A stretch of 64,000 nucleotides of DNA from Nitrospira sp. ST-bin5 (GTDB lineage: Bacteria > Nitrospirota > Nitrospiria > Nitrospirales > Nitrospiraceae). The DNA lies in assembly GCA_002083555.1 (NCBI GenBank), contig MSXN01000020.1, positions 83,110-147,109 of the forward strand, given 5' to 3'. This document shows, one piece after another, positions 1 to 8,538 of the stretch. How positions within the stretch are numbered: the stretch's first letter is position 1; each line of letters begins with the position of its first letter. The translations under genes and the position numbers were made by a program. The notes beneath the pieces are model-generated. The model saw only the letters and a program-made list of their open reading frames with translations, ran no database searches and was not told the DNA's origin.

Positions 1-777
1 TTCATGGCCGCCGAGCTTTCCCATGCCCATCACGGCAAACCCCGTCTCCACCCACCGCCCCTGCTTCGTCTTGTGCATCGGTACGCCATATTGCTGCCGC
101 AGGTCGGCATCGACGATCTCGTAGGCCGCATGGATCAACAGGCTCGCCAGATCCGACAGCGAAGATGTCGTCTCCGGCACCGGCGACAGGCGCAACAGAT
201 CACGCACGCCGATGCGCAACATCTCACGCCGGCGAAACCGGCGCAGCGCCTCCAGCTTCATCTCCTTCACCGTCAGATGCGCCAGGCTCTTGTTCAGCGC
301 GCTCTCCAATTCCTTCCGGGCAGGCGGCTTCGACAATACCGCCGCTTCCGACAGCCAATAGACCAGCATGGGATCGCGAATGACGGTAAACGCCAGCGCA
401 TCACTGTTGCCGAAGATTGTACAGAGCAGATCGAGCATGCGCGGCGAACTGCGCAGATAGTCGAGGAAGGAGGAGCGCGTAACCTCGCCGAACAACCGCT
501 CCCAATGGTTCAAGGCCTGGTCCGGATCGGCGGTTCTCGAAATGGAATCCAGCAGGATCGGGAGGATCTCCGCCAGTTGACGCCGATGGTGGGGCTCACC
601 CGCCATCGCCTGAAGATTCCGGTCGGCCTGCTCGATATCGTGCAGGTGATAGGCAGACAGAATGGTCTCAATTTGCTTGGAATCCCGCTCCGTCGCCAGC
701 AGCACCGGACGAGGATCGGGCTTCGAGGCAACGGCCTGAGCTGGTTTCGCAGATGCTGTTTTAGGGAGACGAGTCAT
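1..777 (-). CDS. GlnE-type adenylyltransferase, N-terminal part (cut by window edge)
   Basis: An open frame runs from an ATG at 777 off the left edge (259 codons visible). After a basic, low-complexity start it has the helical N-terminal region typical of glutamine synthetase adenylyltransferase/deadenylylase. It then enters a nucleotidyltransferase domain, with GMGKLGG followed by HE as the last residues seen. GlnE attaches and removes AMP on glutamine synthetase according to PII and glutamine state. The gene is divergent from another GlnE-like gene starting at 847, with 69 bp between them. Catalytic aspartates and total length lie outside the window, so whether this is a full two-domain GlnE or a one-domain partner cannot be told. 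Confidence 0.85.
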   Translation of the reverse strand, partial: MTRLPKTASAKPAQAVASKPDPRPVLLATERDSKQIETILSAYHLHDIEQADRNLQAMAGEPHHRRQLAEILPILLDSISRTADPDQALNHWERLFGEVTRSSFLDYLRSSPRMLDLLCTIFGNSDALAFTVIRDPMLVYWLSEAAVLSKPPARKELESALNKSLAHLTVKEMKLEALRRFRRREMLRIGVRDLLRLSPVPETTSSLSDLASLLIHAAYEIVDADLRQQYGVPMHKTKQGRWVETGFAVMGMGKLGGHE

Positions 778-846
778 AGCGCGGCATTATACTGACTCAA
801 CTCATTCCGGTATACTGGGGGCCGGTTAGCCAAAGGATTCATCACG

Positions 847-3108
847 ATGCCCCTCGATGAACAGCTCAAGCAAGCGGTAAGCGCCCTCTGCTCCGACGTC
901 GAGCCCGATATCCTTCAGGATTTTCTGAGCCGCATGGATCGGGAATACTTCCGCCGGTTCGAACCGGCCGTCATCGCCGGGCACGTTCGACTCGCCGCGC
1001 ACCTGACTCCCGACCATCCCTGCGAAGTCACCATTGCGGAACGGACGGATCAGCATTTTGATCTGACCCTCGTGGCCTACGACTACTTTTCCGCCTTCGC
1101 CAACATCTGCGGCCTCCTCTCCGCCTTCGGACTGAATATCGAGGAAGGCCAGATCTACACCTTCGCCGAGAGCGCCGCGCCGGCCGCAACCCGCAGCAGT
1201 TATGCAGGCGGGCCGCGTATGCGCCCCAAAGGCCGGCCGGGCTTGAGCCGGAAAAAGATCGTGGATGTCTTTCGCGTACAGCCGGGGCGCGGCATTCCCT
1301 TCGGGCCGGAGGATCACCAACGGCTCATCGGCGAACTTACCGCCTTGATGACGCAACTCGATGCCGGCGAATTCGACGAAGCGCGCCAGGCCGTGAATCG
1401 CCAACTGGTCGAACAGCTGGGCAAACGGCGCGGCTCGTTCAGCGGCCTGCTCCATACCGTCCACATCACGTTCGACAACAGCCAGTCCCCCACCGACACG
1501 GTAATGGATATCCAATCGGACGACACGCCCGCATTTTTGTATGCCTTCGCCAATGCGCTCGCCATGCGCAACATCTACATCGACAAGGCGCAGTTCGCCA
1601 TCGAAGGCGGCAAGCTGCACGACCGCTTCTACGTCCGCAACCGCCACGGGCAGAAACTCACCGACCCCGCCGATCAGCAGCACCTGCGCCTGACCGCCGT
1701 CCTCATCAAGCAATTCACCCACGCTCTCACCTGGGCGCCGGACCCGGCCAAAGCGCTCGAAGCCTTCGATCAGTTCCTCGACCTCACCGTGCAGGACACC
1801 AAGGGCAAGGCGCAGCAACAGGCCCTCGCCTTCCTCGGCGACAAGAAAACCTTCCCCCTCCTCGCCCGCCTGCTCGGCACCAGCGACTTTTTGTGGGAGG
1901 ATTTTCTGCGCCGCCAGCACGGCAACCTTCTGCCACTGCTGCAACATTATCGGGACGCCCCGCTCATCAAGCCGCAAGCGGCGCTGCGCAAAGAACTCGA
2001 CAAGGTCGTGGACAAGGCCAAGACCGACGAGGCCCGCAAAGAAGCCTTGAACCGGTTCAAGGATCAGGAACTGTTCCGGATCGACATGAAACACATGGTC
2101 GAATCCTCCGGCCTCGCCGACTTCTCCCTCGCCCTCACCGAACTGGCCGAAGTCATCGTGAGCCGCAGCCTGCGCGACTGCCAGGCCAAACTGGAGAAAC
2201 AGTACGGTGCCCCGAAGCTGGCGAATAAGAAACCCTGCCCCTTTACCATCCTGGGCCAGGGGAAATTCGGCGGGCGCGAACTGGGCTACGCCTCCGACAT
2301 CGAAGTCCTCTTCGTCTACGGCGGAGCCGGACGCACCAGCGGCAAACAGAGCATCGAAAACAGCGAGTACTTCGAACGGCTCGCGCAGGAACTCCTCCAG
2401 TGGATCGAGGCCAAGGTAGAAGGCATCTTCCATCTCGACATCCGCCTGCGCCCCCACGGCGGCAAGGGCTCGCTGACCAATCCGCTCGAAGAAATCATCA
2501 GCTACTACAGCCCGACGGGATTAGCCGCGCCGTTCGAACGCCAGTCCATGATTAAGCTCCGCACCGTCGCCGGCGACACCGCCCTCGGCAAGCAGGTCGA
2601 AGCCCATCGGGATCATTACGTCTACGGCGGCGCACCCTGGGATCTCGCCACGGCGCTGGACTTGCGCCGGGCGCAATTGAAGCAACTCGTCGAGCCGGGC
2701 ACGGTGAACGTGAAACACAGCGCCGGCGGCCTTGTCGATATCGAATACGCCGTGCAATATCTCCAAGTAATGCACGGGCACAAGCAACCGATCTTGCGCA
2801 CGCCCAACACGATGCAAGCTTTGGCGGGATTGGTGGAGTGCGGGTTGGTCACCAGGCAGGACGGCGAACAGTTGCGCAAAGCCTATCTCTTCATCCGCAT
2901 GCTCATCGACGGCCTGCGCATGGTCCGCGGCAACGCGAAAGACTTGGTACTTCCCCCACCCGACTCAGAAGAATTTATCTTCCTAGCCCGCCGCGTCGGC
3001 TACACAACCGACGACTGGCAGGCCGGCGCCAGGCATTTACAGACGGATATTGAACAGCACATGAAGCTGACGAAAGAGTTTTTCGAGAAGACGTTCGGCA
3101 AGGTGTGA
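847..3108 (+). CDS. ACT-domain GlnE-like nucleotidyltransferase
   Basis: A 753-residue protein. Residues about 55-135 and 200-275 look like two ACT domains (the second has DDTPAFLYAFANALAMRN and a closing RFYVRN), of the kind that sense glutamine in GlnD. Around residue 468 a GlnE nucleotidyltransferase motif begins (GQGKFGGRELGYASDIE), followed by HLDIRLRPHGGKG and a GlnE-type C-terminal helical region (SAGGLVDIEYAVQYLQ). Normal GlnE has two nucleotidyltransferase domains and no ACT domains, so this is half a GlnE joined to a GlnD-like sensor. The first catalytic pair reads DIE where GlnE usually has DxD. It probably modifies glutamine synthetase together with the divergent gene; which direction it catalyses is not shown. 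Confidence 0.85.
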   Translation: MPLDEQLKQAVSALCSDVEPDILQDFLSRMDREYFRRFEPAVIAGHVRLAAHLTPDHPCEVTIAERTDQHFDLTLVAYDYFSAFANICGLLSAFGLNIEEGQIYTFAESAAPAATRSSYAGGPRMRPKGRPGLSRKKIVDVFRVQPGRGIPFGPEDHQRLIGELTALMTQLDAGEFDEARQAVNRQLVEQLGKRRGSFSGLLHTVHITFDNSQSPTDTVMDIQSDDTPAFLYAFANALAMRNIYIDKAQFAIEGGKLHDRFYVRNRHGQKLTDPADQQHLRLTAVLIKQFTHALTWAPDPAKALEAFDQFLDLTVQDTKGKAQQQALAFLGDKKTFPLLARLLGTSDFLWEDFLRRQHGNLLPLLQHYRDAPLIKPQAALRKELDKVVDKAKTDEARKEALNRFKDQELFRIDMKHMVESSGLADFSLALTELAEVIVSRSLRDCQAKLEKQYGAPKLANKKPCPFTILGQGKFGGRELGYASDIEVLFVYGGAGRTSGKQSIENSEYFERLAQELLQWIEAKVEGIFHLDIRLRPHGGKGSLTNPLEEIISYYSPTGLAAPFERQSMIKLRTVAGDTALGKQVEAHRDHYVYGGAPWDLATALDLRRAQLKQLVEPGTVNVKHSAGGLVDIEYAVQYLQVMHGHKQPILRTPNTMQALAGLVECGLVTRQDGEQLRKAYLFIRMLIDGLRMVRGNAKDLVLPPPDSEEFIFLARRVGYTTDDWQAGARHLQTDIEQHMKLTKEFFEKTFGKV

Positions 3109-3153
3109 AGCGATCCTCTGACCTATCCCCAATAACCCGCCCCTCTGACTCGT

Positions 3154-3205
3154 GAGCCGAATATGACTGCTATTCGGCTCATAAATCATTACATTATGAG
3201 CCGAA
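3154..3205. promoter_or_regulatory. Overlapping palindromes upstream of fic (probable operator)
   Basis: Positions 3154-3180 form a perfect 10-7-10 palindrome with arms GAGCCGAATA and TATTCGGCTC. The right arm is reused in a second 12-9-12 palindrome (3173-3184 with 3194-3205, TTCGGCTCATAA and TTATGAGCCGAA). Three alternating half-sites therefore lie 20 bp ahead of the Fic start. The Fic protein ends in a winged helix, so autoregulation is plausible. An identical-architecture palindrome is found at 9624-9650. Confidence 0.65.
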
Positions 3206-3224
3206 CGAGTGTATCATCTAACTC

Positions 3225-4325
3225 ATGCCCTACAATTGGCAGCAACCAGACTGGCCGGAGTTTCGATACGACCTCACGGCAATCGAGGAGGCGCTGTTTA
3301 AGCTTGCCGAAAAATCAGGTCGGGCCAGCGGACTCCTCAAGGGGCTGACGGCCGACGCGCAGATGGAGGCGACCATCGAAATGATGGTGGTCGAAGCGAT
3401 CAAGACCTCCGCAATCGAGGGAGAACTGCTGAGCCGGAAAGATGTCATGTCGTCGATCCGGAAGAATCTAGGAATAGGGACCGGCCCTCCCACCGGGGAC
3501 AAGCGCGCCCAAGGCACCGCCGCGCTGATGCTCGCGGTCCGCAACAATTTCGCCACCCCGCTCTCAGAAGAGACGCTCTTCGAATGGCACCGTCTGATTA
3601 TGACCGGACACCGGTATATCGCCGCCGGACAATGGCGAACCCATGCCGAACCGATGCAGGTCGTATCCGGCGCAGTGGGCCATGAGCAGGTGCATTTCGA
3701 AGCGCCGCCATCATCACGCATTCCGGAAGAGATGGCGCGGTTTATCCGATGGTTCAACGACACGGCGCCGGATGGGCCGAATGCCATTCGCAAGGCTGCC
3801 GTGCGTTCGGCTCTCGTACACATCTATTTCGAATCGATCCATCCTTTTGAAGACGGCAACGGCCGAATCGGGAGAGCCTTGTCCGAAAAAGTATTCTCAC
3901 AAGGACTCGGACAGCCCGCCTTGCTCAGCCTCTCGCGAGCCATCGAAGCCAAGCGGAACGACTATTACGACGCGCTGAAAGAAGGCCAGCTGTCGAACAA
4001 CGTCACCCCGTGGGTGACCTGGTTCGTCAATATCGCGCTTGAGGCGCAGGTCCAGGCTGAGGAACAGATCGAGTTCACGCTGAAGAAAACCAAACTGTTC
4101 GACCGCTGGAAAGATCAACTCAACGAGCGGCAGAACCAGATTCTTCGCCGCATGTTGGACGAAGGCCCGCACGGCTTCGAAGGCGGTATGAGCGCCAAGA
4201 AGTACATGGTCATCACCGGCGCATCGAAAGCCACAGCCACGCGCGACTTGCAGGATCTCGCGGATAAGGGTGTCTTTGTTCCCACCGGGGGCGGCCGGAG
4301 CACACACTACAAGGTCAACCTGTAG
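3225..4325 (+). CDS. Fic family AMPylase-type protein with C-terminal winged helix
   Basis: A 366-residue protein. The N-terminal part (WQQPDWPEF...) matches the DUF4172-type start of many Fic proteins. An inhibitory-helix motif, TSAIEG, lies at residues 61-66 (pattern S/T-x-x-x-E-G/N), and the catalytic motif HPFEDGNGRIGR at 206-217. Fic domains transfer AMP or another phosphate-containing group to target proteins, and the N-terminal glutamate normally holds the active site shut. Residues about 305-366 read as a helix-turn-helix (ASKATATRDLQDLADKG), suggesting DNA binding and self-control at the palindromes just upstream. The gene sits between the 3' end of the glnE-like gene and a broken copy of that end, which marks it as inserted. 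The target is unknown. Confidence 0.9.
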   Translation: MPYNWQQPDWPEFRYDLTAIEEALFKLAEKSGRASGLLKGLTADAQMEATIEMMVVEAIKTSAIEGELLSRKDVMSSIRKNLGIGTGPPTGDKRAQGTAALMLAVRNNFATPLSEETLFEWHRLIMTGHRYIAAGQWRTHAEPMQVVSGAVGHEQVHFEAPPSSRIPEEMARFIRWFNDTAPDGPNAIRKAAVRSALVHIYFESIHPFEDGNGRIGRALSEKVFSQGLGQPALLSLSRAIEAKRNDYYDALKEGQLSNNVTPWVTWFVNIALEAQVQAEEQIEFTLKKTKLFDRWKDQLNERQNQILRRMLDEGPHGFEGGMSAKKYMVITGASKATATRDLQDLADKGVFVPTGGGRSTHYKVNL

Positions 4326-4378
4326 TATCATTCTGGCCAACCTGCTTTTGCTCGTGACGTTCGAGGCTATGGTAAAGA

Positions 4379-4561
4379 ATGGTCCGCTACAACGCGAAGC
4401 ATCCTGCCCCCAAGCCAGACGGAAGAATTCATCTTCCTAGCCCGCCGCGTCAGCTACACAACGGACGACTGGCAGGCAGGAACCAGGCATCTACGACGGA
4501 TATTGAGCAGCACATGAAGCTGACGAAGGAGTTTTTTGAGAGGACGTTCGGAGCGTTGTAA
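4379..4561 (+). pseudogene. Duplicated, frameshifted 3' end of the glnE-like gene
   Basis: This stretch repeats the last ~190 bp of the gene ending at 3108. It starts with ATGGTCCGC and ends with a C-terminus close to EQHMKLTKEFFEKTFG. A small deletion after CCAGGCAT changes the frame, and the middle of the block is scrambled. No promoter, start or full domain is present. The Fic gene with its operator lies exactly between the intact copy and this remnant. Confidence 0.85.
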
Positions 4562-4605
4562 CTGTTACTTCTTGCCCATAAGATCATAACCAGAGCTGCA
4601 GTTTC

Positions 4606-4679
4606 CCAAACAGTGCACGGATCGGACGGGTGACCCTCGGCTTATGAGTCCGCTGCTCTACCAACTGAGCTACACCGCC
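4606..4679 (-). pseudogene. tRNA-Met (CAU) remnant
   Basis: Read on the minus strand from 4679, the sequence has a normal tRNA 5' half: GGCGGTG acceptor strand, TA, then a GCTC/GAGC D stem with AGTTGGTA loop. The anticodon loop CTCATAA (anticodon CAT at 4644-4646) follows. The anticodon stem is mispaired at its ends, the T arm is degenerate (TCCGATC in place of TTCGANNC) and nothing pairs with the acceptor strand. It looks like a decayed or recombined tRNA at the border of the accessory stretch. The rest of 4562-4911 shows nothing I can call. Confidence 0.55.
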
Positions 4680-4911
4680 ACAGGTGTGGTTGGTGACTAT
4701 CAGCCTTCTAAGCTGTTGGTCGCTGCCGCTTATCCTGTTAGCTCCCCTTCCATTTCTGGTTTTCGTGATGGCATGGGGGACTTTGCACGAACTAAGGCCG
4801 ATATACCCTCACACATTTTTCGCCAAAATATTCCAGGTACCAGCACCTTGACACGCTTCTACCCGTGCCATAGGTTTTTGCGTGGAAAAAACGAACTACA
4901 GGGGATGAAAA

Positions 4912-5844
4912 GTGAGTGAAAAGATTCGGACACGTGGGAAGGAGTTTGCGAAATGGCTTGCTTCGCTACCAGCCAATAGGCGGGCACAAGTCCATGCAAC
5001 CCAAGCCCGCGCTGCGAAGGCCGAGCATGAGGAGTTTGCAGAGGACTACCGCCGTGGCCTCTGCTACCTGTGCAACAAGCCTCTCGATTTATTTGACAAG
5101 GGAACCCCTTGTCCGCACTGGCTGCTTAAGCCTTCTGGTTTTAACAAGAGTGACCTGCCCGCCCTTGCCGCGAAATATGGAGTATTTCAGATTCAAAGTT
5201 ATCTGCGCTGGGTTGCCAACCAAGAAGACTTTGGACGGAACATCAACGATCTTCCAGAGGAAGGCACCGGCAAGTTGATCGAGGCGACTATTCGGCACAA
5301 GAGCCTCGAATGGAGCTTCCCGTGCGCTGAGTCAGACTATCTCGGCCACGCCACTAGCGACCACGCCAAACAACCGCACTATCATTTTCAGATGCGCGTT
5401 GACGGGCGTCCGTTTATTGATTACAGCGATTTCCATTTGCCGCTGAGTGAGCAAGAAATTGTTGAGATCGAAGCCTCCCGCACTCGGCCTGACAAGATCA
5501 AACGCCAGTTCACTTTTGGCGAGGGCATGAACGATATTTTAAGCGATGAGGCAGCCGAGCACATCCTAAAGACCACAGTGTCAGGCGGGCCAGAAGATGA
5601 AGCCAGAGCCCCTTACAAAATTGACACGTTTGTCGAGGCCGAAGAAGGGAAGAAAATAAGGGGAGCTGATCTACGCGAGATCATTCGAGAAGCGAAAGGC
5701 AAAGGAGTGCCGGTTGCTAGCCTCATTCACAAGATTCCGAATGCGAAAACCACCATTGTCATTTCTCCGGGGCCGGATGTTGTAGGCAGGCTCCGCGTAG
5801 CCCCAAACGGAAAAAGAAACGTCAATGACCACTGCCCCAACTAA
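4912..5844 (+). CDS. Hypothetical protein with zinc-ribbon-like cysteines
   Basis: A 310-residue protein I do not recognise. The GTG start at 4912 follows AGGGGATGAAAA, a good ribosome binding site. The basic N-terminus (about 40 residues) is helical. A CYLC...CPHW cluster around residues 47-65 could bind zinc. The middle part is mixed (HYHFQMRVDGRPFIDYSDFHLPL), and the C-terminal third is acidic then basic. No signal peptide or membrane segment is visible. It stands alone between the tRNA remnant and a membrane protein gene, and base composition is lower in GC than in the flanking operons, fitting acquired DNA. Confidence 0.7.
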   Translation: MSEKIRTRGKEFAKWLASLPANRRAQVHATQARAAKAEHEEFAEDYRRGLCYLCNKPLDLFDKGTPCPHWLLKPSGFNKSDLPALAAKYGVFQIQSYLRWVANQEDFGRNINDLPEEGTGKLIEATIRHKSLEWSFPCAESDYLGHATSDHAKQPHYHFQMRVDGRPFIDYSDFHLPLSEQEIVEIEASRTRPDKIKRQFTFGEGMNDILSDEAAEHILKTTVSGGPEDEARAPYKIDTFVEAEEGKKIRGADLREIIREAKGKGVPVASLIHKIPNAKTTIVISPGPDVVGRLRVAPNGKRNVNDHCPN

Positions 5845-5957
5845 TCACAAGAAGAAAAAGGCGCTAGGAAGAACATGGTGCCAGGAACTATTTCGATCCG
5901 TCCCGCTACTAATCCGCTCCACTGAAACGACCCAGTTGTTCCCGTACGATTCACATC

Positions 5958-6803
5958 ATGCTTGCTGATTCGCAATCGAAAGCTGACCGTCGTCTGTATC
6001 TGCTTCTGACCCCCGGGTTTCTTTTCTCCCTTCTGCTTCTCGTTACTAACGACCACCTACTGAAACAGCTTTTCCACAATTGGCTTACCGGCAAGCTTTC
6101 TGATGTCGCAGGGCTATTTGCGTTCGCACTGTTCTGGTTAGCCGTACTCCCACCCACCTGGTGGCGAAGCATACTCGTGTCGATTGGGGCCTTCTTCGTT
6201 ATTTGGAAGACCGACCTATCTGAACCGCTACTACACTTGCTCAATGGGCTGTCGGCCCTGTCTTTTGATCGAGTCGTCGACTACACCGACCTGTGGGCTC
6301 TTGCCGTATTACCTGTTGCGTCCTGGTATGCGCAAACAGCCGCCCCTCTTTTTCTTTCTCAGCTTACACCTATCGGAGTAGGTGCCTTGAGCCTAGTGGC
6401 GTTCGTAGCAACTTCAAAGATAAACGTTATTACATATTCCGAAGAGGATCAGCCTACCTATGAGTTCCGTGAACCTGCATTCACCCTTCTGCAAGTGATT
6501 AACGATCAATTCAACCCTGACCCGATGCTGTCGTTTTCGTTGCTCGACGTATTTAGAGAGAAACACGCGACAACTACCATCGTCTTTCGACATGGCTGTC
6601 TCCGCCGGGCGCACATCATTGTGAAGGAGAAAGGACAAGGTAGCGCAGTGTCACTGGAAAGGGCGGACCATTACTGTTCGTCCGTGCACCGTGGAGATGC
6701 GACGGTACACGGCAAAGATGGGCCAGTCAGTGATGCTTTTGAGAAGGAGCTTATCGAGCAGTTACAGTGGACGTTAGAGGTACGGAAGACCTTGAAACAA
6801 TAG
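5958..6803 (+). CDS. Hypothetical integral membrane protein
   Basis: A 281-residue protein. The N-terminal ~160 residues hold four to five hydrophobic segments (LLTPGFLFSLLLLV, VAGLFAFALFWLAVLP and others). Between the first two lies a conserved-looking loop, NDHLLKQLFHNWLTGKLSD, that I recall from a family of uncharacterised bacterial membrane proteins. The last ~120 residues are soluble. The ATG at 5958 has no strong ribosome binding site. Function unknown; it follows another orphan gene in the accessory region. Confidence 0.7.
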   Translation: MLADSQSKADRRLYLLLTPGFLFSLLLLVTNDHLLKQLFHNWLTGKLSDVAGLFAFALFWLAVLPPTWWRSILVSIGAFFVIWKTDLSEPLLHLLNGLSALSFDRVVDYTDLWALAVLPVASWYAQTAAPLFLSQLTPIGVGALSLVAFVATSKINVITYSEEDQPTYEFREPAFTLLQVINDQFNPDPMLSFSLLDVFREKHATTTIVFRHGCLRRAHIIVKEKGQGSAVSLERADHYCSSVHRGDATVHGKDGPVSDAFEKELIEQLQWTLEVRKTLKQ

Positions 6804-6843
6804 GATCGCAACAAAAGAAACATCGGAGCACCAATGATTCCAG

Positions 6844-6925
6844 GAGTCTTTTCTAATTGCCCAGCGTGATGAACTCACCACCAACCTGGCCTTTTGGTAC
6901 TCGACGACCTGCCTCTGCCCCTCGG
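6844..6925 (+). repeat. Dispersed intergenic repeat R, copy 1
   Basis: First of three copies of a roughly 80-bp intergenic element with core TGATGAACTCACCACCAACC followed after ~20 bp by CTGCCTCT and a C-rich run. Copies 2 and 3 lie near 10504 and 13711. All are in the same orientation, each ahead of an accessory gene. The gap 6804-7134 otherwise holds the upstream part of a larger duplication. Confidence 0.7.
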
Positions 6926-6944
6926 GGCTTTCACGACCTTCGTA

Positions 6945-7368
6945 TTGACTCTCACACCCTAGGAACGTAGCCTGAACCCATTTCACCCCCATAGAATAAA
7001 AACTTTGTCACGAACCCTAGCCCTCATGCGTGCCACTCCGGATGTAATACCCTCCCCAGTAGCTGCAAGGCACCCGTGAGTTCAGCTAGCCGAAGACACC
7101 GCTGGCTGGGGATTTCAGGAAGGACGCTACGCTGATGACGCACGATATCCGAACCTCGGTTGCCATTGTCGGAGGCGGGCTTGCTGGCCTCTATGCGGCA
7201 CGGCGGCTTCATGCGCTTGGCATCGACTTCCACCTGTTCGAGGCCCGGGACCGGCTTGGGGGTCGCATTCTCTCTGCGAACGACCAGGGCCACTCTTCGA
7301 ATGATGGCTTTGACCTTGGTCCTTCCTGGTTCTGGCCGGAAATGCAGCGAGGCCTGGCGGCTCTCGTT
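6945..7368 (+). repeat. Direct duplication, copy 1 (amine oxidase upstream region and 5' end)
   Basis: This 424-bp block recurs almost unchanged at 11841-12266. It covers ~190 bp of non-coding DNA and the first ~78 codons of the amine oxidase gene. Identity stops abruptly after CTCTCGTT, a recombination joint. Confidence 0.85.
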
Positions 7369-8241
7369 GACGAGTTGGAACTTGAGACCTTTCCCCAATA
7401 CAGCGATGGCGATGTGGTCGTTGAACAGCTGCCTCATGAGGAGCCGAGACGCTATCAGGGAATGCCGCAAGCGCCTCAATCAATGCGTGTTGCCGGTGGC
7501 ACCGGGGCATTCATTCCAGCCCTTTCTAAGACGCTCCCCCCGGAGGCCTTACGGCTCGGCATGCGTGTGCGCCAGGCGACGCTCAACAACTCCGAAGTCC
7601 TGTTAACGATCGTAGCCCCCGACGGGGCTGAACACGAAGTCGCAGCAGAGCACGTGATCTTCGCGCTTCCTCCACGCCTTCTCGCCTCATCGGTTGCCTT
7701 TACGCCGGGCATCGACTCTGCCACCGCCATTCTCTGGCGCCACACGGCGACATGGATGGCGCCCCACGCGAAGTTTTTCGCGCTCTACCGGCAATCCTTT
7801 TGGCGCGACGCCGGGTTGTCTGGAACGGCTCAAAGTCAGGTAGGCCCACTTGTCGAAATCCATGATGCCACCACGGCCTCAGGCATGCCGGCCCTCTTTG
7901 GATTTCTTGGCGTACACACGGATCAGCGAGCAGCACTAGGTGAAGACGCCCTCACGCAAGCGTGCATTATTCAGCTGACTCGATTGTTTGGACCGGAAGC
8001 CGGCCGCCCTCACGCCACGCTCATCAAGGACTGGGCCGCAGATCCCCTCACGGCGACAGCAGACGACCGTGCACCAACCGGGCATCCCGAACCCGCACGA
8101 ATACCCTGGGTAAATGGTGTCTGGAAGAACCGCATGTTTCTTGCCGGCAGCGAAACCAGCACCATAGCGCCAGGCTACTTGGCCGGAGCCATTGCCGCAG
8201 CGGAACGGGCAGTACATGAACTACACGGTAGCAGGAAATAA
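7135..8241 (+). CDS. Flavin-containing amine oxidase (NAD(P)-binding)
   Basis: A 368-residue FAD enzyme. The N-terminus has the dinucleotide-binding motif VAIVGGGLAGLYAARRL (residues ~9-25) followed by FEARDRLGGRI, as in monoamine oxidases and related desaturases. The C-terminus carries the second FAD contact, MFLAGSETSTIAPGYLAGAIAAAERA. Length is short for monoamine oxidase (~450), with a reduced substrate domain. The substrate cannot be read from sequence. It stands alone, behind the 424-bp duplicated block, of which a truncated second copy lies 4.9 kb away. The 297 bp after it (8242-8538) show no convincing gene. Confidence 0.88.
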   Translation: MTHDIRTSVAIVGGGLAGLYAARRLHALGIDFHLFEARDRLGGRILSANDQGHSSNDGFDLGPSWFWPEMQRGLAALVDELELETFPQYSDGDVVVEQLPHEEPRRYQGMPQAPQSMRVAGGTGAFIPALSKTLPPEALRLGMRVRQATLNNSEVLLTIVAPDGAEHEVAAEHVIFALPPRLLASSVAFTPGIDSATAILWRHTATWMAPHAKFFALYRQSFWRDAGLSGTAQSQVGPLVEIHDATTASGMPALFGFLGVHTDQRAALGEDALTQACIIQLTRLFGPEAGRPHATLIKDWAADPLTATADDRAPTGHPEPARIPWVNGVWKNRMFLAGSETSTIAPGYLAGAIAAAERAVHELHGSRK

Positions 8242-8538
8242 TTCAGGCCAGGCTGCTTACTGTCGCGCTATTCGGTGCTTCGTCCATAGCTGAAGCTCAA
8301 CGCAGATGTCGCCGGAGAAGCGAGGACCTGTCGAGGTCCTGCTGAGATGGAACGCGGACATTGACCGAGTCCGCGAGGGAATGTCTGAAGGCTGCCACTG
8401 CACACCGGGACGGATACTGGCGAAAGATACCGCCACCTGCGTCTCCCCATGCCGCTCAATCTGTCGCCTTGACTCCCGCACCATCTCGCCTATACGTTCA
8501 CGCACTTACGATTCATCTGTTACGCAAAGGAACACCGA

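Noticed and set aside
4..795. Plus-strand open frame at the left edge
   Set aside because: The minus strand carries the GlnE N-terminus; the plus translation is arginine/glutamine-rich without family features.
826..2457. Long minus-strand open frame opposite the glnE-like gene
   Set aside because: A shadow of high-GC coding sequence; the plus strand has clear ACT and GlnE motifs and the minus translation has none.
8242..8538. Small frames on both strands between amine oxidase and ene-reductase
   Set aside because: No ribosome binding site, family motif or coherent composition.
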